This document shows, one piece after another, positions 7,585 through 16,217 of a stretch of 64,000 bases of DNA. Both the position numbers and the translations under genes were made by a program. Numbering within the stretch: position 1 is the stretch's first letter; the number at the start of each line of letters is the position of its first letter. The notes below the pieces were generated by a model. It saw only the letters and a list, made by a program, of their open reading frames with translations. It made no database searches and was not told where the DNA came from. This DNA comes from Fusobacterium perfoetens. GTDB lineage: Bacteria; Fusobacteriota; Fusobacteriia; Fusobacteriales; Fusobacteriaceae. The DNA lies in the NCBI RefSeq assembly GCF_021531595.1, contig NZ_JADYUD010000003.1, positions 116,875 to 180,874 of the forward strand, read 5' to 3'.

Positions 7585-9355
7585 GTTTTTCTCCTTTATA
7601 TAAAATTCTGTAATCTTTATTTCTTTCTGTAATTTTTAACTTATCAAGTTTTTCTAAAATCATAACAGCTGATAATCTGTCAATATTTAGAAGAGTTCTT
7701 GTTTCAGAAAGAGTTATTTTTTCATGTTCTTTAAGATATTCTTTTATAAGTTTTTCAGCTTCTTTAAGAAAACCTTTTAAAATATAGAAATCATTTTCTA
7801 AGAAAATAATCATTCCTTCTTCATAAAGATAGTTATGAATATTTCTGAAATTTTCTGCATTAAGAAAGTCTCCTTCTATTATACTCTGTTTTTTAGGAAT
7901 AAATCTACTTTCTTTGTAAATTTTAAAGATTTTTTCTTTCAGCTCTTTTTCATCTTTTGTAAGTTTTATTTTATAATCTTTAAGAGAAAGATATTCTCTC
8001 TCATAAATTTTTTCAGATTTAATTTCATTTTTTATGATATTTTCATCTATAAACTTTTTAAAATCTTTATGTGAGAAATCTTTAAAATATTTATTTTTAA
8101 GTTCAGCTCTTAATATTCCTCTTTCAAGATGAGAAAACTTATGAAAGTTTTCAAGAATATTTTTTAAATAAGCACTGTCTTTTTTATTTTCAAAAGTTTC
8201 ATCTTCTTTATAAATATTTATAAGTTTTTCTGCATATAAAATATTACTTTGTTTTATTTTTTCAGAAGAGAGATTTAATACTTTTACTCCTCCTAAAATT
8301 TTTCCTGAAACAGAATCTCTTATAATACCTTTTTCTTTATAAATAAGAGCTGCTTTTTCTTCAAGATAAATTTGTGCAGGGTGTTTTATTTTCTTGTCAT
8401 TTATTTTTATAAATTGAGAATTTTCTGTAAAAATTTTTATTTTACCTAAAATTTCTCTTGTACCAAAATAAACTTTTATCTTTTGATTATTCTTTACTGA
8501 AACATTTGACAAAGGTTCAAACATTACATCAATAATATCAGAAGATTTAAAATCAGGTGCTGAAGATACAATACTTCCCCTTTTTACATTTTCTTTTTCT
8601 ATATCAGAAATATTTAAGGCACATCTGTTTCCCTCTTCTATTTTTTCAAGCCTGATTCCATGATTTTCTATAGACTTTATACGGACTTTGCTGTTTAGAG
8701 GATAAGTATACAAGGAGTTTCCAACAGATATTTCTCCCTGAAGCACAGTTCCTGTAATAACAGTTCCGAAGCCTTTTACAGAAAAAGCTCTGTCTACATA
8801 CATTCTAAAATCTTTTTCTTCGCTTTTTTTATCTTCTTTCTCACATTTTTCAATATCTTTTATAAGAAAGTTTTTTAGTTTTTCATATGAATTTTTATCT
8901 TTAGCAGAAGTTTCTAAAATTTCTGCATTTTCTAAAAAAGAATTTTTAACAAGGTTTTTTATCTCTTTTTTAACAAGACTTTTTTGTTCTTCATTTACTA
9001 AATCACATTTTGTAAGAACTATAACTCCATATTTTATACCAAGAAGTTCTGCAATGTTAAAATGCTCTTCTGTCTGAGGCATAACTCCATCATCACATGC
9101 TACAGTAAGAATAATATAATTTATTCCTGATATTCCTGCAATCATATTTTTTATAAATTTTTCATGTCCTGGAACATCAATAATTCCAATTTTTTTATTT
9201 TCAGAAATTTCAAGATATGAAAAACCAATATCAATAGTAATACCTCTTTTTTTTTCTTCAGGAAGAGTATCAGTATCTTTTCCAGTAAGATTTTTAATAA
9301 GAGTTGTCTTTCCGTGGTCAATATGCCCAGCAGTTCCTATTATAATATTTTTCAT
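7577..9355 (-). CDS. selB: Selenocysteine-specific elongation factor SelB
   Basis: A 592-residue translational GTPase. G1 is GHIDHGKTT (residues about 10-18), G3 is DVPGHEKF, G4 is TKCD, and beta-barrel domains II/III follow (VKGFGTVITGTVLQG). The last ~220 residues are charged winged-helix repeats that in this family bind the SECIS hairpin. It brings Sec-tRNA to UGA codons. It is slightly shorter than E. coli SelB (614). The gap to selA is five bases. Confidence 0.96.
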   Translation of the reverse strand: MKNIIIGTAGHIDHGKTTLIKNLTGKDTDTLPEEKKRGITIDIGFSYLEISENKKIGIIDVPGHEKFIKNMIAGISGINYIILTVACDDGVMPQTEEHFNIAELLGIKYGVIVLTKCDLVNEEQKSLVKKEIKNLVKNSFLENAEILETSAKDKNSYEKLKNFLIKDIEKCEKEDKKSEEKDFRMYVDRAFSVKGFGTVITGTVLQGEISVGNSLYTYPLNSKVRIKSIENHGIRLEKIEEGNRCALNISDIEKENVKRGSIVSSAPDFKSSDIIDVMFEPLSNVSVKNNQKIKVYFGTREILGKIKIFTENSQFIKINDKKIKHPAQIYLEEKAALIYKEKGIIRDSVSGKILGGVKVLNLSSEKIKQSNILYAEKLINIYKEDETFENKKDSAYLKNILENFHKFSHLERGILRAELKNKYFKDFSHKDFKKFIDENIIKNEIKSEKIYEREYLSLKDYKIKLTKDEKELKEKIFKIYKESRFIPKKQSIIEGDFLNAENFRNIHNYLYEEGMIIFLENDFYILKGFLKEAEKLIKEYLKEHEKITLSETRTLLNIDRLSAVMILEKLDKLKITERNKDYRILYKGEKHD

Positions 9356-9360
9356 AAATT

Positions 9361-10740
9361 TTATTCTCCCAGCACAGAAGATATAGTATGAGCTGTAAAC
9401 TCAATTTCCTCTTCCTCTATAGCTTTCATATCCAAGATAAATTTATTTTTTTCAATTCTTCCTATTATAGCTGTATCTGCTTTTCTAAGCTTATTTTCAA
9501 TTTCATAAGCAGGAATATCTATAAGAAATTCCACTCCAAAACTATTCAGTTTTTCTTCAGGAAGAGCTCCTCCTCCAACATTTGCTTCAGTCTCTATGAC
9601 TTTGTTATGAATGTTTTTTTTATTAAGAAGAGTAGAAAGTTTTTCAGCTCTTCTTTTTACAAGAGAAGTATCTTCAGTAATATATTTTAACACAGGAATA
9701 TTTTTTACAGCTTCTCTTTCATCAAGATACATTCTAAGAGTATGCTCTAAAACAGCAGCTCCCATTTTATCTATTCTTACAGTTCTTAAATATTGATTTT
9801 TTTTAAGCCTTTCAATAAGATCTTTTCTTCCTGCAATAATTCCTGCCTGACAGCTTCCAAGAAGTTTGTCTCCACTGAAAGTTACAATATCAATTCCTGA
9901 TTTTATAACTTCTTGAACCGTTGTTTCTTTTTTTATTCCATATTTTGAAAAATCAACAAGAACTCCACTTCCTAAATCTTCTATTGAGATAAGATTTTTT
10001 TCTTTGGCGAGTTTTTTTATTTCATCTCTTTTAGGTTCATGGGTAAATCCATTGATTTTATAATTAGATGTATGAACTTTCATAAGCACAGCAGTATTTT
10101 CATTTACAGCTTTTTCATAGTCTTCAATATATGTTTTGTTTGTTGTGCCTGTTTCTTTTAAAAATACTCCTGCAAATTTCATTATTTCAGGAATTCTGAA
10201 AGAGCCTCCAATTTCTACAAGCTCTCCTCTTGAAACAATAACTTCTTTTCCTTCTGCAAACTCATTAAGGCACAGAACAACAGCTGCAGCATTGTTATTT
10301 ACTGCAAGTGCTCCTTCTGCACCTGTTATTTTACAAATGAGTTTTTCAAGATGGGAAATTCTAGAACCTCTTTTCCCATTTTCAATATCATATTCAAGAT
10401 TACAATATGAAGTTACTATATCAAAAAGATGTTTTCCTGTTTCTTTGGAAAAGATACCTCTTCCAAGGTTTGTATGAATAATTGTTCCTGTTCCGTTTAT
10501 TACTTTTCTTAGACTGTAACAAGCTTCTTTTTTTATGATACTTTTAATTTTTTCAATTACATCTTTTTCTTCAAATGAAGATATATTATCATTTAAAATT
10601 TCTTCACGAAAAAAGGTTATCCCTTTTTTTATAGAATCTGAGAAAGTATAATAATCAATATTTTTTCCATATTCTTCTAATTCTTTATGTTTTAGAAGGG
10701 AATCTACTCTTGGCAGTTTTCTTAGTAACTCCCTCTTCAT
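9361..10740 (-). CDS. selA: L-seryl-tRNA(Sec) selenium transferase
   Basis: A 459-residue PLP enzyme that converts Ser-tRNA(Sec) to Sec-tRNA(Sec) using selenophosphate. The N-terminal domain (LRKLPRVDSLL) is typical. Further landmarks are GTGTIIHTNLGR, SIEDLGSGVL and SGDKLLGSCQAG, where the Lys is the PLP Schiff-base residue (near residue 290). It sits seven bases after selD and five before selB. The tRNA substrate gene selC is not in the window. Confidence 0.97.
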   Translation of the reverse strand: MKRELLRKLPRVDSLLKHKELEEYGKNIDYYTFSDSIKKGITFFREEILNDNISSFEEKDVIEKIKSIIKKEACYSLRKVINGTGTIIHTNLGRGIFSKETGKHLFDIVTSYCNLEYDIENGKRGSRISHLEKLICKITGAEGALAVNNNAAAVVLCLNEFAEGKEVIVSRGELVEIGGSFRIPEIMKFAGVFLKETGTTNKTYIEDYEKAVNENTAVLMKVHTSNYKINGFTHEPKRDEIKKLAKEKNLISIEDLGSGVLVDFSKYGIKKETTVQEVIKSGIDIVTFSGDKLLGSCQAGIIAGRKDLIERLKKNQYLRTVRIDKMGAAVLEHTLRMYLDEREAVKNIPVLKYITEDTSLVKRRAEKLSTLLNKKNIHNKVIETEANVGGGALPEEKLNSFGVEFLIDIPAYEIENKLRKADTAIIGRIEKNKFILDMKAIEEEEIEFTAHTISSVLGE

Positions 10741-10747
10741 AGTTTAA

Positions 10748-11773
10748 TTACCTCACAATAATATTTTTTTCTTTCAAATCTTCTACAGTTCCTACAACAG
10801 CAGATTTTATTTCAAGAGAAGATAATTCCTTCATAATATTATTTACATAAGCAGAAGGAATAGAAAAAAGAAGTCCTCCAGATGTTTGAGGATCAAATAA
10901 AATTTCTTCAAGCCAGAAAGGAATATTATCAAGTTCAATTTTTCCTTCAAGATATTTTCTGTTCTTCTGACCTCCTCCTGTTGTGAAGAATTCTTTTGCA
11001 TATTCTTTTGTTCCTTCTATATATGGTACAAGCTCGCTTTCAATAACAAAAGTTTTTTCTGAAGCATGTGCCATTTCATAGAGATGACCTAGGAAGCCAA
11101 ATCCTGTAATATCAGTACATGCAGTTACAGGATATTTTATCATTATTTCTCCTGCATATTTATTAAGGGCAGTCATATTTTTTATGGCTTCTTCCATATG
11201 TTTTTCTTTAGCTTCTCCTACTTTTGCAGCAGTTGTTATAATTCCAGTACCCAAAGGTTTTGTAAGCACTAATACATCTCCTGTCTGAGAACCATAATTT
11301 TTTAAAATTTTATCAGGGTGAGCAATACCTGTTACAGAAAGTCCGTATTTTGTTTCAGGATCATGGATAGAATGTCCTCCACTTAGGACAGCTCCAGCTT
11401 CACGAACTTTTTCAGCTCCTCCTTTAAGTATTTCTCCAAGACCTGCAATATCTTCTTTTTCAGGATAACATACAATATTCATAGCAGTTTTAGGAATACC
11501 TCCCATTGCATACACATCACTTAGTGAATTTGCAGCTGCTATTTGTCCGAATATGTATGGATCTTCAACCATAGGTGTGAAGAAATCCAAAGTCTGAATC
11601 ATTGCAATGTCATCTGTAAGTTTATATACAGCAGCATCATCTGATTTTTCATATCCCACAATAAGATTTTTATCTTTTACAGCAGGGATATCATTTAATA
11701 TTTTTGAAAGAACCTCTGGTCCTATCTTCCCTGCTCAGCCACCTACTGAACATCTGTCTAACTTAAATTTCAT
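10748..11773 (-). CDS. selD: Selenophosphate synthetase SelD, itself a selenoprotein (UGA codon 13)
   Basis: A plain ORF search gives only 303 codons from an internal GTG. Reading through one in-frame UGA (11735-11737) extends the gene to an ATG at 11773 behind AAGGAGG, for 341 residues. The start then reads [19 protein letters not shown], and U13 aligns with the catalytic Cys17 of E. coli SelD (GAGCGCKISP). Sec here is well known in the family. The rest has ATP-binding and AIR-synthase-like features ([43 protein letters not shown]). It makes selenophosphate for SelA. Because it needs Sec for its own synthesis, it forms a positive feedback loop. It heads the tight sel cluster. Confidence 0.95.
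11709..11723 (-). promoter_or_regulatory. Putative bacterial SECIS hairpin of selD
   Basis: Eleven nt after the UGA, RNA AGGACC pairs with GGUUCU across a three-nt loop (AGA); weaker pairs outside (GAA/UUC) may extend it. Position just downstream of the UGA and inside the coding sequence fits bacterial SECIS elements read by SelB. Confidence 0.55.
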
Positions 11774-11860
11774 TAATTATCCCTCCTTAAAATAAAAAAT
11801 TTTACTTATATATAATATCACTTTTACAAGTAAATTAAAAATAATTTTATATCACTGTAT

Positions 11861-12133
11861 TTAGTAAATCATTTGGAAATCGTCCATTTCTTCTAAATCA
11901 AGGATATCTCTTATAACTTCATCAACATGTCCAAAAGGAGAGCCTTTATAGATAGCAGATTCTACTAATTCAAGTTTTTCAGAATCAGAGCTTTGAACAA
12001 AAACTTCTACATCGCCGTTATCAAGATTTCTTACTTTTCCACAGACACCAAGTTTTTTAGCTCTCATACCTACATAAAATCTGTATCCCACATGTTGTAC
12101 CATTCCTTTAACAATATAATGAAAAGTTTTCAC
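11861..12133 (-). CDS. acyP: Acylphosphatase
   Basis: A 90-residue alpha/beta sandwich with the signature VKGMVQHVGYRFYVGMRAKK and VRNLDNGDVEVFVQ. The catalytic Arg (GYR) and Asn (RNLDNG) are present. The usual GVGYR glycine is replaced by His (HVGYR), a mild deviation. It hydrolyses acyl phosphates in the cytosol. Its GGGGGGAA ribosome site lies in the 45-bp gap after the Ppx/GppA gene, suggesting one transcript. Confidence 0.92.
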   Translation of the reverse strand: MKTFHYIVKGMVQHVGYRFYVGMRAKKLGVCGKVRNLDNGDVEVFVQSSDSEKLELVESAIYKGSPFGHVDEVIRDILDLEEMDDFQMIY

Positions 12134-12178
12134 TTGATTCCCCCCTTTTTTAGTTATTTAAAATCAGAGTTATTAAAA

Positions 12179-13117
12179 TTAAAGATTTGTTTTAGACATT
12201 GCTCCCTCAAGGTTATCACATTCTGATACAATGAATGTATCTTTATTAAGAAGCTCCATAATAACAAGTATAATAATAGTACCACTTATTACACTGTCAG
12301 CTCTCTGAGGCTGAAGACCTGTTATTTTTTTTCTTTCTTCAAGGTTTACACTTAAATATTTTTTTAGATTTTTTTCTACATCTTCTTTTGTAAGTACATA
12401 GCCATGTACTTTTTCGCTGTCATATTTAAGCATTTTTTCTTTTACACTTACATTTGTAGTAGCAGTTCCTGCTACTCCTACAAGATCAAAAGAATATTTT
12501 TTCAGAGGTTCAATTTCAGAAAGTCTTTCTTTAAGACTTTCTATACATTTATTAATATTTTCATAGGAATCATTTTTAAAAAATGTTTCTGTTTCTCTTA
12601 CTGCACCTGCTTTAAAACTTTTAATGAACTTAATTTCATTTTTATCCCCGAAGATAATTTCAGTGCTTCCTCCTCCTATATCAAAAAGTACAACAGGATT
12701 TTTAAATTCTGTTACAGCCCCTGAAAAAGTAAGATGAGCTTCTTCTTCTCCTGAGATACATTTTATATTTACCTTTGTTTCATCATAGATTTTTTTTAAG
12801 AATATATCTTTATTTGCAGCTTCTCTTGTTGCTGAGGTTGCAAATCCTATAATTTCATTAGCATTATATTCCCTAGCTTTTTCAGCATATTTTTTTATGA
12901 CATTTGTTACAATGTTCATTCCTTCTTCTTGTATTGTGCTGTCAGGATTTATGAATTTTCCAAGTTTTGTAATCTGAGTTTCTTTATATAGTTTTTTCTT
13001 TATAATAGCTTCATTTTCATTTTTTTCAACTTCAGCAAGGAAAAGTCTGCATGAATTTGTCCCTATATCAATTACTCCTCTTATAATATTTTTTTTGTTT
13101 TCACTTATATTTTTCAT
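12179..13117 (-). CDS. Ppx/GppA phosphatase family protein
   Basis: A 312-residue actin-fold (ASKHA) phosphatase. Phosphate-binding and ATP-loop motifs are visible: VIDIGTNSCRLFLAEV at the N-terminus, FATSATREA, VLFDIGGGSTEI and VGVAGTATT. The length matches the short Ppx/GppA proteins lacking the C-terminal HD domain. It likely acts on polyphosphate or (p)ppGpp; the two cannot be told apart by sequence. First gene of the leftward run that continues into acyP and the sel genes. Confidence 0.88.
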   Translation of the reverse strand: MKNISENKKNIIRGVIDIGTNSCRLFLAEVEKNENEAIIKKKLYKETQITKLGKFINPDSTIQEEGMNIVTNVIKKYAEKAREYNANEIIGFATSATREAANKDIFLKKIYDETKVNIKCISGEEEAHLTFSGAVTEFKNPVVLFDIGGGSTEIIFGDKNEIKFIKSFKAGAVRETETFFKNDSYENINKCIESLKERLSEIEPLKKYSFDLVGVAGTATTNVSVKEKMLKYDSEKVHGYVLTKEDVEKNLKKYLSVNLEERKKITGLQPQRADSVISGTIIILVIMELLNKDTFIVSECDNLEGAMSKTNL

Positions 13118-13323
13118 TTTAATTCATCTCTTTCTTTAAACTCTTTGTTTTTATAAATAAACATTTTTTTGATTTTTATCATCTAAATATTAATTAAAAC
13201 AGTTTTATTTCTGCTTTTTAATATTATACTATAAAAAGTATAGAAACTTAACGAAATTTATGGTATCATTTTTTATCAAATATTGTTAAAAATATTAGTG
13301 ATATATTGGGAGGAAAAGATAAA

Positions 13324-14169
13324 ATGAGTAATTTAAAAACATTTTTACTTATGGGGGTTATGACATTTATTTTAATGCTCATAGGAAATCTTATAGGAGG
13401 AACAAACGGAGTATATTTTGCTCTTGTTTTTGCAGCTTTTACTAATTTTATTTCTTATTGGTACAGTGATAAAATAGTTTTAAGTATGTATAATGCAAAA
13501 CCAGCAGGAGAAAATTCAGATGTATATAGAATTGTAAAAAATCTTACACAGAGAGCAGGACTTCCTATGCCAAAAGTGTATACAATTAATCAGAGTCAGC
13601 CAAATGCTTTTGCAACAGGAAGAAATCCTCATCATGCAGCTGTTGCAGTGACAACAGGACTTCTTGATATTATGGACGACAATGAACTTGCAGGAGTAAT
13701 AGGACATGAGTTAGGGCATGTGAAACATAGAGATATTTTAATAGGAACAGTTGCTGCAACTTTTGCTGCTGCAATTGCTTTCTTGGCAAATATGGCAAAA
13801 TGGGCTGCAATTTTTGGAGGAAACAGAGACAGAGATGATGAAGGAGGAAACCCTATTGCTCTTATAGGAGTTGCAATTTTCGCTCCTATGGCTGCTATGC
13901 TTGTTCAGATGTGTATTTCAAGAACAAGAGAATACAAGGCTGATGCTTTTGGAGGACAGATAAGTGGAAATCCTCTTTATCTTGCAAATGCTTTAAGAAA
14001 ACTTGAAGCTGGAGTAAGAAGAAATTCTATGAATACAAATCCTGCTATGGAAAATATGTTTATAGTGAGTCCTCTTTCAGGAGATAAAATAGCATCTCTT
14101 TTTAGTACTCACCCATCAACAAAAGATAGAATAGCAAAACTTGAAGCTATGGCAGAGAGAGGATTTTAA
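13324..14169 (+). CDS. htpX: Membrane zinc protease HtpX
   Basis: A 281-residue M48 peptidase. The start is taken at ATG 13324, seven bases after GGGAGGA; an upstream TTG would add six residues but overlaps the RBS. Two N-terminal membrane segments (LLMGVMTFILMLIGNLIGG; VYFALVFAAFTNFISYW) precede the zinc motif GHELGH, and the third ligand lies in SRTREYKADAFGG. Two more hydrophobic stretches follow the active site. It degrades damaged membrane proteins with the active site facing the cytosol. Confidence 0.95.
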   Translation: MSNLKTFLLMGVMTFILMLIGNLIGGTNGVYFALVFAAFTNFISYWYSDKIVLSMYNAKPAGENSDVYRIVKNLTQRAGLPMPKVYTINQSQPNAFATGRNPHHAAVAVTTGLLDIMDDNELAGVIGHELGHVKHRDILIGTVAATFAAAIAFLANMAKWAAIFGGNRDRDDEGGNPIALIGVAIFAPMAAMLVQMCISRTREYKADAFGGQISGNPLYLANALRKLEAGVRRNSMNTNPAMENMFIVSPLSGDKIASLFSTHPSTKDRIAKLEAMAERGF

Positions 14170-14229
14170 TTGATATTTTTTAAAAAATGAAGTAGACTGT
14201 CAGTATAAGAACATTACAGGAGGAAAATT

Positions 14230-15030
14230 ATGAGAAAAAAATGGGGGCCTCTTATAGGAGGAATTCTTATAGGGCTTGTAATTATGGCAATGAACTATAA
14301 GAATATTGTAAATGATGATAAGCTTATTTATAAAGACAATCTTGTATATGAGGCTGAAAAGGATAAACCTTTTACAGGAGTTTCAGAATCTTATTATGAA
14401 GGATCAGATCAGCTTAAATTTACATCTGAATATAGAAAAGGAAAACTTCATGGAAAAACAACTGAATATTATGAAAATGGGCAGCCAAGTGAAGTAATAA
14501 AATATAAAAAAGATAAACCACATGGAGAAGCTGTTTATTATTATGAAAACGGAAATATAAAATTAAAAACAGAATATGATGATGGGCTTATTGATGGTAA
14601 ATATACTTATTATTCAGAAGAGGGAAATATTCTTGAAGAAAGCAAATATGAAAAAGGCTTAAGAACAGGAAAAGGTGAAGCCCATTATGAAAATGGAGTA
14701 GTAAGCCATAAATGGGATATGAAAAATGGAACAGGAACAATAGAAACTTATTATGAAAATGGAAATATTTCTGAGAAAATTTCATATAAGAATTTTAAAC
14801 TTAACGGAGATTATATTTCATATTATGAAGATGGAACTATCCGTCAGAAATCATATTATGAAAATGGCTTAAGAGAAGGAATTGATGAATACTTCTATGA
14901 AAATGGAGTTCTTCGTGAAAAATGCTTCTATAAAAATGATAAACTTCATGGAGTGTTTGAGTCATATAACGAAGATGGAACTCTTTTTGAAAGATATAAT
15001 TATAAAAATGGTGAACCTGTAGAAAAATAA
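14230..15030 (+). CDS. YwqK/MORN-like tandem repeat protein with membrane anchor
   Basis: A 266-residue protein with an N-terminal membrane segment (residues 5-22). It then has about nine repeats of ~22 residues of the type YYENGxxxxxxxYKxxKxHG. The family is often labelled 'YwqK family antitoxin', but no toxin gene is adjacent, so that label should not be taken as function. Such repeats form beta-hairpin ladders; the protein is probably anchored in the inner membrane with the repeats outside. AGGAGG precedes the ATG, and a terminator follows. Confidence 0.8.
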   Translation: MRKKWGPLIGGILIGLVIMAMNYKNIVNDDKLIYKDNLVYEAEKDKPFTGVSESYYEGSDQLKFTSEYRKGKLHGKTTEYYENGQPSEVIKYKKDKPHGEAVYYYENGNIKLKTEYDDGLIDGKYTYYSEEGNILEESKYEKGLRTGKGEAHYENGVVSHKWDMKNGTGTIETYYENGNISEKISYKNFKLNGDYISYYEDGTIRQKSYYENGLREGIDEYFYENGVLREKCFYKNDKLHGVFESYNEDGTLFERYNYKNGEPVEK

Positions 15031-15038
15031 TAAATAAG

Positions 15039-15070
15039 ACTGCATTCTTTTATTAGGGTGCAGTTTTTTA
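15039..15070 (+). terminator. Terminator after the YwqK-repeat gene
   Basis: ACTGCA (15039-15044) pairs with TGCAGT (15059-15064), followed by TTTTTTATTT. Confidence 0.75.
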
Positions 15071-15213
15071 TTTGTTATAAGAAAAGTATAAAAACATAGT
15101 AATTTTTTTATAAAATAAATGAAAAATAAAACAAAAATGTGCTATAATAATTTTATGCCTAAAAATAGGTATATAATTAAGATTTTATTTTAGAAACAGA
15201 GGGAAAAGGGAAA

Positions 15214-15378
15214 ATGTTACAAAGAATTATCAAAAGCAGATTAGAAGAAGAAACACATAATATTGAAATTATTGAAAAAGAACTTAAAGAAAAAACTAAA
15301 AGTTCTGAAACAGATTGGCTGTTACAAAAAAATGCAATGGAACAATATGTTGAAAAAATAGAAAGAGAAATGAAATAG
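15214..15378 (+). CDS. Small charged coiled-coil-like protein, 54 residues
   Basis: An open frame of 54 codons (MLQRIIKSRLEEETHNIEII...) preceded by GGGAAAAGGG. The composition is almost wholly helical and charged (Glu/Lys heptad-like, one Trp), resembling a short coiled coil. Short fusobacterial proteins of this type have no function I can name. It has no recognisable signal peptide. It lies between the terminator of the YwqK gene and the SufC leader, so it may be the first gene of the suf transcript or a stand-alone gene. Confidence 0.6.
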   Translation: MLQRIIKSRLEEETHNIEIIEKELKEKTKSSETDWLLQKNAMEQYVEKIEREMK

Positions 15379-15436
15379 TAAAATTTATTTCTTAAATATG
15401 TGATTTTCTTAAATAGTTTATCAAAGGAGGTTAAGA

Positions 15437-15470
15437 GAGCTGTTGTATTTTAAAATAAATATAGCAGCTC
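15437..15470 (+). promoter_or_regulatory. Stable hairpin between the RBS-like site and the SufC start
   Basis: GAGCTGTTGTATTT (15437-15450) pairs with AAATATAGCAGCTC (15457-15470): 14 pairs including two G-U, with a 6-nt loop. AAAGGAGG lies before it (15424-15431), while the sufC ATG (15483) has only CTTTAAATAATA in front. The hairpin therefore separates the only good Shine-Dalgarno sequence from the start codon. Confidence 0.6.
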
Positions 15471-15482
15471 CTTTAAATAATA

Positions 15483-16202
15483 ATGATTGTTTTAAAAAAT
15501 ATTACATATGAAATTGATGGAAAAAAAATACTTGATAATGTAAATTTATCAATAGAAGATAGATTTGTAGTGATAACAGGGCCTAATGGAAGTGGAAAAT
15601 CAACTCTTGCCAAAATAATAATGGGAATAGTAAAGCCAACTTCTGGGCAGATTATTTTTAATGGAGAAGATATAACAAATCTTCCAATAAATGAAAGAGC
15701 AAACAAAGGAATAAGCTATGCTTTTCAGCAGCCTGTTCACTTTAAAGGTTTAAAAGTTCGTGATCTTTTAGAACTTGCTGACAAAAAAAATAAATCTTTA
15801 AAACATGCTTGTGATATTTTAAGTGAAGTTGGACTTTGTGCAAGAGATTATTTAGACCGTGAATTAAATGGAACTCTTTCAGGAGGAGAAATAAAAAGAA
15901 TAGAGATTGCTATGGCTGTTGCAAGAGGAACAGAGCTTACAATTTTTGATGAGCCTGAAGCAGGTATAGATTTATGGAGTTTCCAAAATCTTATTTATAT
16001 CTTTGAAAAACTTTATAAAGAAACAGCTGGAAATATTTTAATAATCAGTCACCAAGAAAGAATTTTAAAAATAGCAGATAAAATTATCTATTTAAAAGAT
16101 GGACATGTTGAGCATTATGATACAAAAGAAAATATATTGAAATTTTTAAAAATTGATGATAATGAACCAATGAAATGTTCAGTTTTAGCAGATAAATTTT
16201 AA
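15483..16202 (+). CDS. sufC: SufC-like Fe-S cluster assembly ATPase
   Basis: A 239-residue ABC ATPase with Walker A GPNGSGKST (residues about 35-43), Q-loop YAFQQPVHF, signature LSGGEIKR, Walker B LTIFDEPEAGID and the switch His in IISHQ. 'PEAGID' and the adjacent SufB-like gene identify it as SufC rather than an importer ATPase. It powers Fe-S assembly with SufB/D. The ATG has no close Shine-Dalgarno sequence (see hairpin at 15437). It is 15 bp upstream of its partner. Confidence 0.88.
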   Translation: MIVLKNITYEIDGKKILDNVNLSIEDRFVVITGPNGSGKSTLAKIIMGIVKPTSGQIIFNGEDITNLPINERANKGISYAFQQPVHFKGLKVRDLLELADKKNKSLKHACDILSEVGLCARDYLDRELNGTLSGGEIKRIEIAMAVARGTELTIFDEPEAGIDLWSFQNLIYIFEKLYKETAGNILIISHQERILKIADKIIYLKDGHVEHYDTKENILKFLKIDDNEPMKCSVLADKF

Positions 16203-16217
16203 AAGGAGATATAAAAT

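Noticed and set aside
10748..11773. selD as a frameshifted or truncated pseudogene
   Set aside because: The only interruption is a UGA at the known Sec position, with a good RBS and start upstream and an intact sel operon.
14230..15030. Toxin-antitoxin pair suggested by the YwqK label
   Set aside because: No toxin-like gene is adjacent; repeats alone do not prove an antitoxin.
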